Source: Nocardioides turkmenicus (lineage in GTDB: Bacteria > Actinomycetota > Actinomycetes > Propionibacteriales > Nocardioidaceae). Taken from it: 64,000 nt of DNA. The stretch's first letter is position 1. Every line of letters starts with the position of its first letter. Below are positions 25,261 to 33,138 of the stretch, in pieces. A program made the translations under genes and the position numbers. The notes under the pieces are model-generated. The model did no database searches, had not been told where the DNA came from, and worked only from the letters and a program-made list of their open reading frames with translations. The stretch is taken from the NCBI RefSeq assembly GCF_011045035.1, contig NZ_JAALAA010000008.1:62001-126000 (forward strand), in the 5' to 3' direction.

Positions 25261-26493
25261 ATGACTCCCACCCGCACCGTACGTCTCGCCGATCTCACCG
25301 ACCTCATCCAGGCGCCCGACACCGTCGGCCCGCGGGCGCGGGAGGTGCAGGAACGGCTCCGGGCCGAGTGGGGGCCGGTGGCTCCGGGCGAGCTCTCCCC
25401 CGGCGTACGCGTCTGGTTCGCGCTGGGCTACGCCGAGTTCAGCGAGGTCATCCGCAACGAGGACGTCTTCTCCCGCAACGGCGACAACTGGAGCGCCGTG
25501 CAGGAGGGCAGGATCCAGCCGGACATGCCGATCTACCCGTTCGTGACCACGCGGCAGAACTCCTTCCACAACGACGGCGAGCTCCGCCGGCGGCTGCGCT
25601 CACCGATCGACCGGGCGCTCTCCCGGGTCGACGAGCACGGCTACGCCGCGCAGGTACGCGGCATCTGCAACGATCTCGTCGACGACATGCTCGAGCGCGG
25701 CGAGGCCGACCTCGTCCAGGACTACGCCGTGCTGATCCCGCTGCTCTCGGTGGCCGCGATGTTCGGGATGGGCCCCGAGGTCGGCGACGCCATGCGCAAG
25801 GCCGCCCACAAGGTGCTCGGTGGCGGCCAGCTCGCCCAGGAGGGCGTCATCGAGCTCGCCGTCGAGATCGTCGATCACATCGCACGACGCCGCAAGGACC
25901 CGCGAGACGACCTCACCTCGCACCTGATCGACGATCCCGGGCTGTGGGACGACAACGAGGTGATGGAGGCGATGATCGTGATGATCATCGCCGGCAACGA
26001 GCTGACCATCGCGACCATCACCCAGACGCTGCTGCTGATGCTCTCCGACGAGCGCTTCGCCGGCCGGCTGCGCGGCGGGCGCCTCGGCGTCGACCAGGCC
26101 ATCGAGGAGGTCATGTGGCGCGACCCGCCGTGCTACAACATCACCCCCCGGTTCGCGCTGCACGACGTCGAGCTCGGCGGCCAGCTGATCCGGAAGGGTG
26201 ACGCGGTGGTGCCGTGCATCGCCGCGGCCAACGCCGACCCGGTGATGACCGGCGGCGACCCGTGGCTGGAGATCGGCAACCGCGCCCACATGTCATGGAG
26301 CGCCGGCCCCCACTCCTGCCCCGCGCAACGGCCCGGGACGATCATCGTCCAGGCCGCCGTACGCACCGTCCTGGAGCGCCTCCCCGAGGTCACCCTCGCG
26401 GTGCCGGCCGACCGGGTCGAGCGCAACACCGACTCGCTCTCCTACCGCTACCCGACCTCGATGCCGGTCAGGTTCGTGCGGTCGTCGACCTGA
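25261..26493 (+). CDS. Conservon cytochrome P450 (CYP157-like) lacking the K-helix ExxR motif
   Basis: 410 aa, soluble bacterial P450. The heme ligand is C353 in WSAGPHSCPAQ, where the usual FGxGxHxCxG is WSAGPHSCPA. The I-helix reads IIAGNELT (A244-G245-N-E-L-T), with Leu where the first conserved Thr normally lies. The K-helix reads E282-E283-V-M-W286-R287, so the Arg of ExxR is Trp and an Arg follows one place later. Streptomyces CYP157 enzymes, which belong to conservons, share this loss. It starts 16 bases after cvnD. The heme Cys suggests it binds heme; activity and substrate are unknown, and it may act as a signalling component. Confidence 0.9.
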   Translation: MTPTRTVRLADLTDLIQAPDTVGPRAREVQERLRAEWGPVAPGELSPGVRVWFALGYAEFSEVIRNEDVFSRNGDNWSAVQEGRIQPDMPIYPFVTTRQNSFHNDGELRRRLRSPIDRALSRVDEHGYAAQVRGICNDLVDDMLERGEADLVQDYAVLIPLLSVAAMFGMGPEVGDAMRKAAHKVLGGGQLAQEGVIELAVEIVDHIARRRKDPRDDLTSHLIDDPGLWDDNEVMEAMIVMIIAGNELTIATITQTLLLMLSDERFAGRLRGGRLGVDQAIEEVMWRDPPCYNITPRFALHDVELGGQLIRKGDAVVPCIAAANADPVMTGGDPWLEIGNRAHMSWSAGPHSCPAQRPGTIIVQAAVRTVLERLPEVTLAVPADRVERNTDSLSYRYPTSMPVRFVRSST

Positions 26494-26496
26494 GCC

Positions 26497-28095
26497 TCAG
26501 GCGAGCGAGACCAGGTCGGCGTACTTCTCGTTCCACAGGTCCTCGACACCGTCGGGCAGGATGAGCACCTTGTCGGGCTCGAGCGCGTGCACGGCGCCCT
26601 CGTCGTGGGTGACCAGCACGATCGCGCCCTCGTAGCGGCGGATCGCGTTGAGCACCTCCTCACGGGAGGCGGGGTCGAGGTTGTTGGTCGGCTCGTCGAG
26701 CAGCAGCACGTTGGCGGCGGAGACGACCAGGGAGGCGAGTGCCAACCGGGTCTTCTCCCCGCCGGAGAGCACCCCGGCGGGCTTGTGCACGTCGTCACCG
26801 GTGAAGAGGAACGCGCCCAGCACGGTGCGGGCCTCGGTGTCGGTGAGCTGCGGCGCCGCGGACTGCATGTTCTCCAGCACCGACCGCTTGGTGTCGAGGG
26901 TCTCGTGCTCCTGGGCGTAGTAGCCGATCTTCAGGCCGTGACCGGGCACGACCTGCCCGGTGTCGGGCAGGTCGACGCCGGCCAGGATGCGCAGCATCGT
27001 GGTCTTCCCGGCACCGTTGAGCCCGAGGATGACCACCCGGGTGCCGCGGTCGATCGCCAGGTCGACGGCGGTGAAGACCTCGAGGGCGCCGTACGACTTC
27101 GACAGGTCCTTCGCGGTGAGCGGGGTCTTGCCGGAGGGCGCGGGTGAGGGGAACTTGATGGAGGCGACCTTCTCCTGCTTCCGCTCCCCTTCGACCCCGG
27201 CCATGATCTTCTCGGCGCGCTTGAGCATGCTCTGCGCGGCGGTCGCCTTGGTCGCCTTGGCGCGCATCTTGTTGGCCTGGTCGGTGAGCGTCTTGGCCTT
27301 GTTCTGCGCGTTCATCAGCTCGCGCTTGCGCCGGGCCTCGTCGGTCTCCCGCTGGACCAGGTACTGCTTCCACGGCATGTTGTAGATGTCGATCACCTCG
27401 CGGTTGGCGTCGAGGTGGAAGACCTTGTTGACCGTCTGGGAGAGCAGATCGTTGTCGTGGGAGATCACGATGAAGCCGCCCTTGTAGGACTTCATCCAGT
27501 CGCGCAGCCAGATGATCGAGTCGGCGTCGAGGTGGTTGGTCGGCTCGTCGAGGATCAGCACCTCGGCGCTCGAGAAGAGGATGCGAGCCAGCTCGACCCG
27601 GCGCCGCTGACCGCCCGACAGCGTCTTGAGCGGCTGGGTCATGATCCGGTCGGGGATGCCGAGCGACTGGGCGATCTGCAGGGCCTCGGTCTCGGCCGCA
27701 TAGCCGCCGCCCGCGTCGAGCTCGTCGTGAGCGCGCTGGTAGCGCTTCATCGCCTTCTCGCGCACGTTCGGGTCGTCGGAGCCCATCTCCTCCTCGGCGA
27801 GCCGCATCCGGCGTACGGCATCGTCGAGCCCGCGAGCGGACAGGATCCGGTCCTTGGCGATCACCTCGGGGTCGCCGACCCGCGGGTCCTGGGGCAGGTA
27901 GCCGATCTCGCCGGTGTTGGACACCGTGCCGGAGGCAGGCAGATGGTCGCCGGCGAGCACCTTCGTCAGGGTCGTCTTCCCGGCGCCGTTGCGGCCTACG
28001 AGCCCGACCTTGTCGCCGGGTCCGACTCGGAATGTGACGTTCTCCATCAAAAGTCTGGCGCCGACGCGGACTTCTAGGTCATGGGCAGTGATCAT
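26497..28095 (-). CDS. ABC-F family ATPase (Ettp/EttA- or Uup-like)
   Basis: 532 aa with two nucleotide-binding domains and no membrane segment. Domain 1 has GRNGAGKTT near 40, LSGGQRRRV near 160 and LILDEPTNHLD. A linker rich in Lys/Arg (about 245-315: KRELMNAQNKAKTLTDQ) follows, and then domain 2 with GLNGAGKTT, LSGGEKTRL and LLLDEPTNNLD. ABC-F proteins act on ribosomes, in translation or antibiotic protection, rather than in transport. The ATG at 28095 begins MITAHDLEVRVG; a TACACT hexamer lies 10 bases upstream. The much longer frame upstream is antisense to the metallopeptidase gene and not real. Confidence 0.9.
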   Translation of the reverse strand: MITAHDLEVRVGARLLMENVTFRVGPGDKVGLVGRNGAGKTTLTKVLAGDHLPASGTVSNTGEIGYLPQDPRVGDPEVIAKDRILSARGLDDAVRRMRLAEEEMGSDDPNVREKAMKRYQRAHDELDAGGGYAAETEALQIAQSLGIPDRIMTQPLKTLSGGQRRRVELARILFSSAEVLILDEPTNHLDADSIIWLRDWMKSYKGGFIVISHDNDLLSQTVNKVFHLDANREVIDIYNMPWKQYLVQRETDEARRKRELMNAQNKAKTLTDQANKMRAKATKATAAQSMLKRAEKIMAGVEGERKQEKVASIKFPSPAPSGKTPLTAKDLSKSYGALEVFTAVDLAIDRGTRVVILGLNGAGKTTMLRILAGVDLPDTGQVVPGHGLKIGYYAQEHETLDTKRSVLENMQSAAPQLTDTEARTVLGAFLFTGDDVHKPAGVLSGGEKTRLALASLVVSAANVLLLDEPTNNLDPASREEVLNAIRRYEGAIVLVTHDEGAVHALEPDKVLILPDGVEDLWNEKYADLVSLA

Positions 28096-28158
28096 CTCCG
28101 TCACTAGTGTATGGGCGGGGCACTCGGCCCCACACATCACCACCTCCAGGGGGACAAG

Positions 28159-29115
28159 ATGCGGTTCAACCCGAAGGCCAGACTCGACACCAGCCGGACC
28201 TCCGGCGGCGGTGGCGGCGGCGGATTCGGCGGAGGTGGCGCCCGGATCCCGATCCCCGGCGGCAAGGCCAGCGGCGGCATCGGCACCGTCATCGTGCTGC
28301 TGGTCTTCTTCCTCATCACCCAGTGCACCGGCGTCGGGCCGCAGGTCCTCGGCGATGGTGGCGGCGGCTCGTCCTCGGTCGGCACCGGCACCTTCGGCGG
28401 CCTCCAGGCCGGCGAGGGCGGCGACACCGGCGACTTCGGGTCGTGCCAGACCGGCGAGGACGCCAACAACGACGAGAACTGCGCCTTCGTCGCGATGGAG
28501 AACTCGATGACCGGCTACTGGGACTCCCAGCGTGACCTCTCCGGCCGGTTCCAGCCCGAGCAGGCCGTCGTGATCTTCTCCAACCAGGTCCAGACCGGCG
28601 GCTGCGGTTCCGCGTCGAGCTCCGTCGGGCCCTTCTACTGCCCCGCCGACCAGACCATCTACCTCGACCCGACCTTCTTCGACTCGATCTTCGAGCAGCT
28701 CGGCGGGCAGGACACGACCTTCGTACGCGCCTACGTGCTCGCCCACGAGTACGGCCACCACATCCAGAACCTGCTCGGCACCATGGGCCAGGTCCGCACC
28801 CAGCAGGGCCCCGACTCCGACGCGGTGCGCCTGGAGCTGCAGGCCGACTGCTACGCCGGCATGTGGACCGCCGCCGCCGAGGGCGACGGCATCATCGTCG
28901 ACATCTCCGACCAGGACATCACCGAGGGCATCAGCGCCGCCAAGACCGTGGGCGACGACCACATCCAGTCGCAGACCACCGGCCGCGTGGACACCTCGCA
29001 GTTCACCCACGGCTCCTCCGAGCAGCGGATCGCGTGGTTCAAGAAGGGCATGACCACTCCCGACTCGATCGCCGGGTGCGACACGTTCAAGGCGCGGGAT
29101 CTCGACAACCCCTAG
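28159..29115 (+). CDS. Neutral zinc metallopeptidase (YpfJ/KPN_02809 family)
   Basis: 318 aa. ATG 28159 follows AGGGGGA. A Gly-rich N-terminus (about 15-30) precedes one membrane helix (about 41-58, TVIVLLVFFLITQC) and an extracytoplasmic domain with the zinc motif H196-E197-Y-G-H200-H. The third ligand is probably the Glu of LELQADCYAG. FFLITQ-C resembles a membrane anchor rather than a lipobox. The substrate of this family is unknown. It is divergent from the ABC-F gene and convergent with the phosphotransferase gene, with a large inverted repeat between. Confidence 0.9.
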   Translation: MRFNPKARLDTSRTSGGGGGGGFGGGGARIPIPGGKASGGIGTVIVLLVFFLITQCTGVGPQVLGDGGGGSSSVGTGTFGGLQAGEGGDTGDFGSCQTGEDANNDENCAFVAMENSMTGYWDSQRDLSGRFQPEQAVVIFSNQVQTGGCGSASSSVGPFYCPADQTIYLDPTFFDSIFEQLGGQDTTFVRAYVLAHEYGHHIQNLLGTMGQVRTQQGPDSDAVRLELQADCYAGMWTAAAEGDGIIVDISDQDITEGISAAKTVGDDHIQSQTTGRVDTSQFTHGSSEQRIAWFKKGMTTPDSIAGCDTFKARDLDNP

Positions 29116-29120
29116 GCCTC

Positions 29121-29247
29121 GCCGGTCGAGCCGGATTCGTGAGGAACGAGCGAATCCGTGTCGAGACCAACAGGGTCCCATCGCGCTCGATTCGACCGTG
29201 TTGGTCTCGACACGCTCGGCCGCAGGCGGCCTCGCGGCTCGACCGGC
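29121..29247. repeat. Nested inverted repeat between convergent genes
   Basis: The outer arms are GCCGGTCGAGCCG (29121-29133) and its exact complement at 29235-29247. The inner arms are GTGTCGAGACCAACA (29158-29172) with its exact complement at 29199-29213. A smaller hairpin, GGATTCG/CGAATCC, lies within the left arm. The whole 127 bp can fold into a large cruciform or stem and occupies the space between two convergent stops. GGTCTCGACA-type repeats are common in intergenic DNA of Nocardioides-like genomes; a bidirectional terminator role is likely. Confidence 0.8.
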
Positions 29248-29255
29248 TGAACCCG

Positions 29256-30176
29256 TCACATCTCGAGCAGCGCCTCCACCAGCGGCGCCTGCTTCTGCAG
29301 GGTCCTCAGATGAGGCGCGACAGCCGGGTGACGGAACTTCGCGAGCAGCGGGCCCTCCCCCGGCGTGACCCGGCTCAGCGCCCACTCGGCGCGGCTGAGC
29401 GCGGTGTAGACCGCGCAGATCTGGGCACCGAGAGTCACCTCCTCACGGGTCGCGATGCCGGGCGGCAGCCCGAGGACGTACGCCTCCAGCAGGGGCTCGA
29501 AGGACTCCCGGGCGTGCAGCAGGTAGAGGCCGAGGTCGCCGCCGACGGGACCGTGGCCGAGGCTGGACCAGTCGATCGCGATCAGGCGCTCGCCGTCCTC
29601 GGTGCGGCCGAGGAGGTTCTGCGGCGCGGGATCGCCGTGCTGGGCGACCTGGGGCAGGTCGTCGAGGAGATCGGTGAAGTGCCGGCGCCGCTCCCAGAAG
29701 GTGTGGGCGATGTCCGCGGCAGTCGTACGCATCATGGTCGGCCAGCCGCCGTTGTACTCCACCCGCGCGATCCGGTCACGGAACTGGTCACGGGCCAGCC
29801 ATTTCGCCTCGCCGAGGTCGGCGCCGGCGAAGCGGCCCATCGAGAGCGCGGCGAAGAGCCCGGAGTTGGCGGCGTCCTCGACCCAGTCGGTGGTCAGGGT
29901 GATGCCCTCGTCGTCCTCCTCGACGCTCGTACGGGCCGAGATCATGCCGGGAGTGCGGTCGAGCAGACCGGCGGTGGCGACGTCCGCCGCCCGCCGCCAG
30001 TAGGCGAAGTGTCGTCGCCGGCTCAGCTCGACCGGATCGTACGTCCCCGGCCTGGCGAGCCGCTTGACCACGACCGGATCGTCGCCCACGGCCGTGCGCC
30101 AGACCCCCAGCGTGGAGGGTCCGGTGCCTCCGGGAAGGAGGTGCCACCCGGGGTCGGGCTGCCACATGCTTGCCAA
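29256..30176 (-). CDS. Aminoglycoside-phosphotransferase-fold kinase
   Basis: 306 aa. Brenner-type catalytic motif QHGDPAPQNLL (H-G-D-x4-N), followed by the metal site LIAIDWSSLGHG in place of DFG. The nucleotide-binding lobe includes PVVVKRLARPG (Lys). The APH superfamily phosphorylates sugars, choline, amino alcohols and antibiotics; no subfamily marker allows a choice and resistance should not be assumed. A TACTTT hexamer lies 7 bases before the ATG. Confidence 0.8.
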   Translation of the reverse strand: MASMWQPDPGWHLLPGGTGPSTLGVWRTAVGDDPVVVKRLARPGTYDPVELSRRRHFAYWRRAADVATAGLLDRTPGMISARTSVEEDDEGITLTTDWVEDAANSGLFAALSMGRFAGADLGEAKWLARDQFRDRIARVEYNGGWPTMMRTTAADIAHTFWERRRHFTDLLDDLPQVAQHGDPAPQNLLGRTEDGERLIAIDWSSLGHGPVGGDLGLYLLHARESFEPLLEAYVLGLPPGIATREEVTLGAQICAVYTALSRAEWALSRVTPGEGPLLAKFRHPAVAPHLRTLQKQAPLVEALLEM

Positions 30177-30257
30177 AGTAGCGCATCCTCGCAGGTCGCC
30201 ACGGCATTCCCGGCCGGGATGCCACCGCGCGACGACCGGCCCGATATCGTTGAGCCG

Positions 30258-30686
30258 ATGTCCGAGACTGACTACTGCGAGCTGTGTGACCTGCCGAAGT
30301 CACAGTGCATCCATGGGCGGCCCCCGGCCCCGCCCGCTCCGGCTCCGGTCAAGAAGCCGGCGACCCGGGTGCGCAAGACCACGACGAGCTCGTCGGCCGC
30401 AGCGCCGAGGGTCGTCACCAAGTCCGCTCCCCGCAAGTGGACCCCGCCGGCCGCCTTCGCGCCGCTCATCCTGGAGACGCTCGAGGCCGCCGGCGGTTCG
30501 ATGACCGCCGACGCCGTCCTCGACGAGCTCGAGACCCAGCTGGCCGACCAGCTCCTCCCCGGAGACTTCGAGACCACTCCGGAGGGCGAGCTCCGCTGGC
30601 GCTACGCCGCCCGCCGCGCTCGTCAGAAGCTCCTGACCGAGGGCCTGATGACCAAGGGCGCTCCCGGGGTCTGGCAGCTCCCCTGA
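30258..30686 (+). CDS. Hypothetical protein with N-terminal Cys motif and C-terminal winged-helix-like domain
   Basis: 142 aa. The N-terminus has C-x2-C-x5-C-x-H (YCELCDLPKSQCIHG), a probable zinc knuckle. A Pro/Ala/Lys/Ser-rich linker (about 19-55) follows, then a helical domain with GGSMTADAVLDELETQL and LRWRYAARRARQKLL, which looks like a winged helix (similar in style to HARE-HTH). It is therefore a candidate nucleic-acid-binding protein. No family was recognised with certainty. It is followed 4 bp later by the convergent VLRF1 gene. Confidence 0.6.
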   Translation: MSETDYCELCDLPKSQCIHGRPPAPPAPAPVKKPATRVRKTTTSSSAAAPRVVTKSAPRKWTPPAAFAPLILETLEAAGGSMTADAVLDELETQLADQLLPGDFETTPEGELRWRYAARRARQKLLTEGLMTKGAPGVWQLP

Positions 30687-30690
30687 CGCG

Positions 30691-31305
30691 TCAGCCGTCG
30701 GCGTTGAGGACCTCGATCCGCACCTTCTGGGCGTCCTCGATCGCCTGATCGAGGACGGCGCGGTTCGGGTCCTGGACCGGCAGCCATGGTCCGGTCACGG
30801 TGAGCGTCTGCAGGCGCCGGTCGCCGAGCACGTCGTCGACTCCGCCGTGGTCGCCGCCGGTGACGAGCGGGCCACTCAGCCCGTCGAGGATCCGTGCGGC
30901 GTGCTCGGCGGCCGCCTCGTAGGCCGCGCTCGCCTGGTTCGCCCGGCGCCGGGCGAAGCGCTGCTGGCTCCAGCCGCCGGCCTTGGTCTTCCCCTGCACG
31001 TGCCGCCGGCCGATCTTGTGGTCGGCGATCTCGCCGCCGCTCATCCGGGCGATCGCGAAGCCGCCCTTGCGCACCAGCAGGAGGCCCCACTCGGCCGGAG
31101 CCGCCGAGGCGGCGATGAACGCCTCGACCTCGGCAGGCCCGGCGTACGTCTTCTCGAACGGCAGCGCCGCGATGAACGAGGATCCGTCGGCCGCTGCGCC
31201 GGTCAGCGCACCGGAGTCGACCGCGAGCCGGGTCTCCCCGTGGCGGGCCGCGAAGTTGTCGACCCACCGCTGGATCCGAGCGACCGGGACGGCGACGTTG
31301 GGCAT
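30691..31305 (-). CDS. Actinobacterial VLRF1-like protein (acVLRF1, putative peptidyl-tRNA hydrolase)
   Basis: 204 aa. The diagnostic stretch is HVQGKTKAGGWSQQRFARRR near residues 100-120: the GGxSQxRFxRRR loop stands where eRF1 has GGQ, as in the Vms1/VLRF1 proteins of ribosome quality control. These hydrolyse peptidyl-tRNA stuck on split ribosomes. The N-terminal half is the helical and sheet part of the same fold. Assignment is by motif recognition; activity is inferred. TAGCGT lies exactly six bases before the ATG. Confidence 0.8.
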   Translation of the reverse strand: MPNVAVPVARIQRWVDNFAARHGETRLAVDSGALTGAAADGSSFIAALPFEKTYAGPAEVEAFIAASAAPAEWGLLLVRKGGFAIARMSGGEIADHKIGRRHVQGKTKAGGWSQQRFARRRANQASAAYEAAAEHAARILDGLSGPLVTGGDHGGVDDVLGDRRLQTLTVTGPWLPVQDPNRAVLDQAIEDAQKVRIEVLNADG

Positions 31306-31317
31306 GGCCGTACGCTA
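31306..31317 (-). promoter_or_regulatory. Leaderless -10 element (TAGCGT-N6-ATG)
   Basis: TAGCGT (minus strand, 31312-31317) stands six bases before the VLRF1 ATG and overlaps the end of the upstream gene. Confidence 0.5.
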
Positions 31318-31677
31318 CCGGCCCAGCTCGCGCCGCAGACGCTCCGGCGCGATCTCCCGGTAGGCGTCCTCGCAGACCTCGGCGACCTCGGCCCAGTCGA
31401 CCTCGCCGTCGAGGCGCATCCCGACCCAGCCACGCCCACCGACGTAGGGGGGTACGAAGAACCGCTCGGGGTCGTCGCCGACGACCTCGTCCTGCACCCC
31501 GGCCGCCGCGGCGGCCCACAGATGCGGCTCGTCGCGTCCATGGTGTCCTGACGGCCACAGCATCACGAACTGCTTCTTCACGAAGAACCCGGGCGCACCG
31601 TGGGTGACCCGCTCGGTCGCCTCGGGGAACCCGAGGCAGATCCCGCGGACCCGCTCGGTCAGCTCGTCGGGTGTCAT
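31315..31677 (-). CDS. MmcQ/YjbR-family protein
   Basis: 120 aa. The pattern CLGFPEATERVTHGAPGFFVKKQF, then PYVGGRGWVGMRLD and EDAYREIAPERLRREL, is that of the MmcQ/YjbR (CyaY-like fold) family, often described as DNA-binding but without a proven role. ATG 31677 gives the usual family length. It lies 10 bp after the ASCH gene, probably the same transcript. Confidence 0.82.
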   Translation of the reverse strand: MTPDELTERVRGICLGFPEATERVTHGAPGFFVKKQFVMLWPSGHHGRDEPHLWAAAAAGVQDEVVGDDPERFFVPPYVGGRGWVGMRLDGEVDWAEVAEVCEDAYREIAPERLRRELGR

Positions 31678-31687
31678 CCGGCCCGGT

Positions 31688-32236
31688 TCACTCCGGCTTC
31701 GGCCAGATGAGCTCGAAGCGCTCGAGCACGACGGGCATGTCCTCGGCGAAGCCGCGGTCGTGACCGGCCTCCTCGGAGAAGAAGCGGCGGTGGACCTCGC
31801 GCCAGTGCTCCAGGGAGCCGTCGCCCTCACCCTCGGCCCGGGCATGCTCCTCGGAGACCTCGTCGAACGGCACGACGTCGACGGCGGTCGTCACCACGAG
31901 GGCCCGCGGGTGACCGTCGCCGTCGAGCACGATGCCGAGGGTGCCGACCGTCGGGATGGGCTCCTCGGCGGCCTCGTAGTCCCACATCGCCGAGGCGGTC
32001 GCCGTCTTCACGCCCTCGAGGACGAGCTCGAGAAGCTCGTTGGACTGCTCCGGCGTACCTCCGAACGCCCACGCCGGCGGCTGCAGCGCCTCCAGCGGCG
32101 AGGCGCCGAAGTAGCCGGGGGCGGCGCTGAGGTGAGCGTGGTGCTTCACGTCCTCCCAGAACGCGGCGATGTCGGCCTCCTGCTGGGAGTCGAAGACAGG
32201 GGCGTCTGGCGCAGGGGTCACGGCATCGTCGCTCAT
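31688..32236 (-). CDS. ASCH-domain protein
   Basis: 182 aa from ATG 32236 (GTG 32245 also possible). The ASCH core is WAFGGTPEQSNELLELVLEGVKTATAS, with G-K-T/S residues of the RNA-binding pocket, then PTVGTLGIVLDGDGHPRALV and a C-terminal FERFELIWP-type strand. ASCH domains resemble PUA and are linked to RNA or nucleoside metabolism. No partner is evident; the downstream MmcQ/YjbR gene is likely co-transcribed. Confidence 0.82.
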   Translation of the reverse strand: MSDDAVTPAPDAPVFDSQQEADIAAFWEDVKHHAHLSAAPGYFGASPLEALQPPAWAFGGTPEQSNELLELVLEGVKTATASAMWDYEAAEEPIPTVGTLGIVLDGDGHPRALVVTTAVDVVPFDEVSEEHARAEGEGDGSLEHWREVHRRFFSEEAGHDRGFAEDMPVVLERFELIWPKPE

Positions 32237-32263
32237 AGGCGACACTCAACCACAGTTGGGCGC

Positions 32264-33118
32264 TCAGTCGTGCCCGGACTCGGCAGACGTACGCGGCGGG
32301 GCCGATCGGGCCGTCACCAGACGGGCCTCGACGCGCCAGCCGAGACCGGCGTAGAGAGCCTCCCCCATCTCGCTGGCCACCAGCAGGCCGCGGGTCGCGC
32401 CGGCCTCCCGGGCGGCCACGACGAGCAGGCTCATCACCGCACCGCCGAGCCCGCGGCGACGGTGGTCGGGGTCGGTCTGGATGCGGTCGGCGACCGCGTC
32501 GGTGCCGATGACCGCGATCCGACCGCCGGCCGCGACCACCTCGGCGTCGTCGTCGGGACGCACGGTCACCGCGACGACACCCCCGTCGCGCTCGACCTCG
32601 GCGCGGTAGCCGTCGGGAAGCGGCCGGGGCTCGTGGTCGGCGAGACCGATCGACATCAGCGCCTCCTCGGCGTCGCCGGCCGTCAGCCCACCCTCGGCGA
32701 ACCAGGGTCGCACGCCCGCCGGCGATTCGGTCACCACCGACAGCCAGGCCTCGGGCGTGGCCCGGACCGTGTCGACCAGCCCGCCGAGCGTGGCCGCGTC
32801 GTCGGTCGCGACCCACTCGACCCTGCGCTCCGGCTGCCCCACCTCGACGCGTACGCCGCCTGGCACCTCCGCGGGGCGTGGGAAGCCCCGCGAGTAGGCC
32901 CAGCCTCGCGCCCAGCACGCGACCAGCTCGGGAAGGTCGACGTCCTGCGCGGCAGCGGCGAGGGCGGCCTGCCGACCGCGATACCGCTCCCCCAGGACCG
33001 TCGCGACCAGCAGGACGAGGGCGAGCACGAACGCCAGCAGGTCCAGCGTGAACAGCCCGATCACCGCGATCCCCACCGCAGCGACGTACCCGAACCAGAT
33101 CCGACCAGGAGCCTCCAC
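32264..33118 (-). CDS. GNAT-type N-acetyltransferase with N-terminal membrane hairpin
   Basis: 284 aa. Residues about 8-45 form two hydrophobic helices (FGYVAAVGIAVIGLFTLDLL, then AFVLALVLLVATVL). A middle region precedes a C-terminal GNAT domain whose acetyl-CoA loop is [14 protein letters not shown], followed by AREAGATRGLLVASEMGEALY and a typical YAGLGW end. A membrane-anchored GNAT is unusual. GTG 33118 has TAGGCT 8 bases upstream. Substrate unknown. Confidence 0.75.
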   Translation of the reverse strand: MEAPGRIWFGYVAAVGIAVIGLFTLDLLAFVLALVLLVATVLGERYRGRQAALAAAAQDVDLPELVACWARGWAYSRGFPRPAEVPGGVRVEVGQPERRVEWVATDDAATLGGLVDTVRATPEAWLSVVTESPAGVRPWFAEGGLTAGDAEEALMSIGLADHEPRPLPDGYRAEVERDGGVVAVTVRPDDDAEVVAAGGRIAVIGTDAVADRIQTDPDHRRRGLGGAVMSLLVVAAREAGATRGLLVASEMGEALYAGLGWRVEARLVTARSAPPRTSAESGHD

Positions 33119-33138
33119 GTCCGCGGAGCCTACCCGCG

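Noticed and set aside
26497..29385. Single 962-residue minus-strand frame
   Set aside because: Only the 532 residues from 28095 match a protein family (ABC-F). The upstream part is antisense to the metallopeptidase gene and is a GC-rich shadow frame.
29256..30176. Aminoglycoside resistance gene
   Set aside because: It has only the general APH-fold kinase motifs; nothing identifies an antibiotic substrate.
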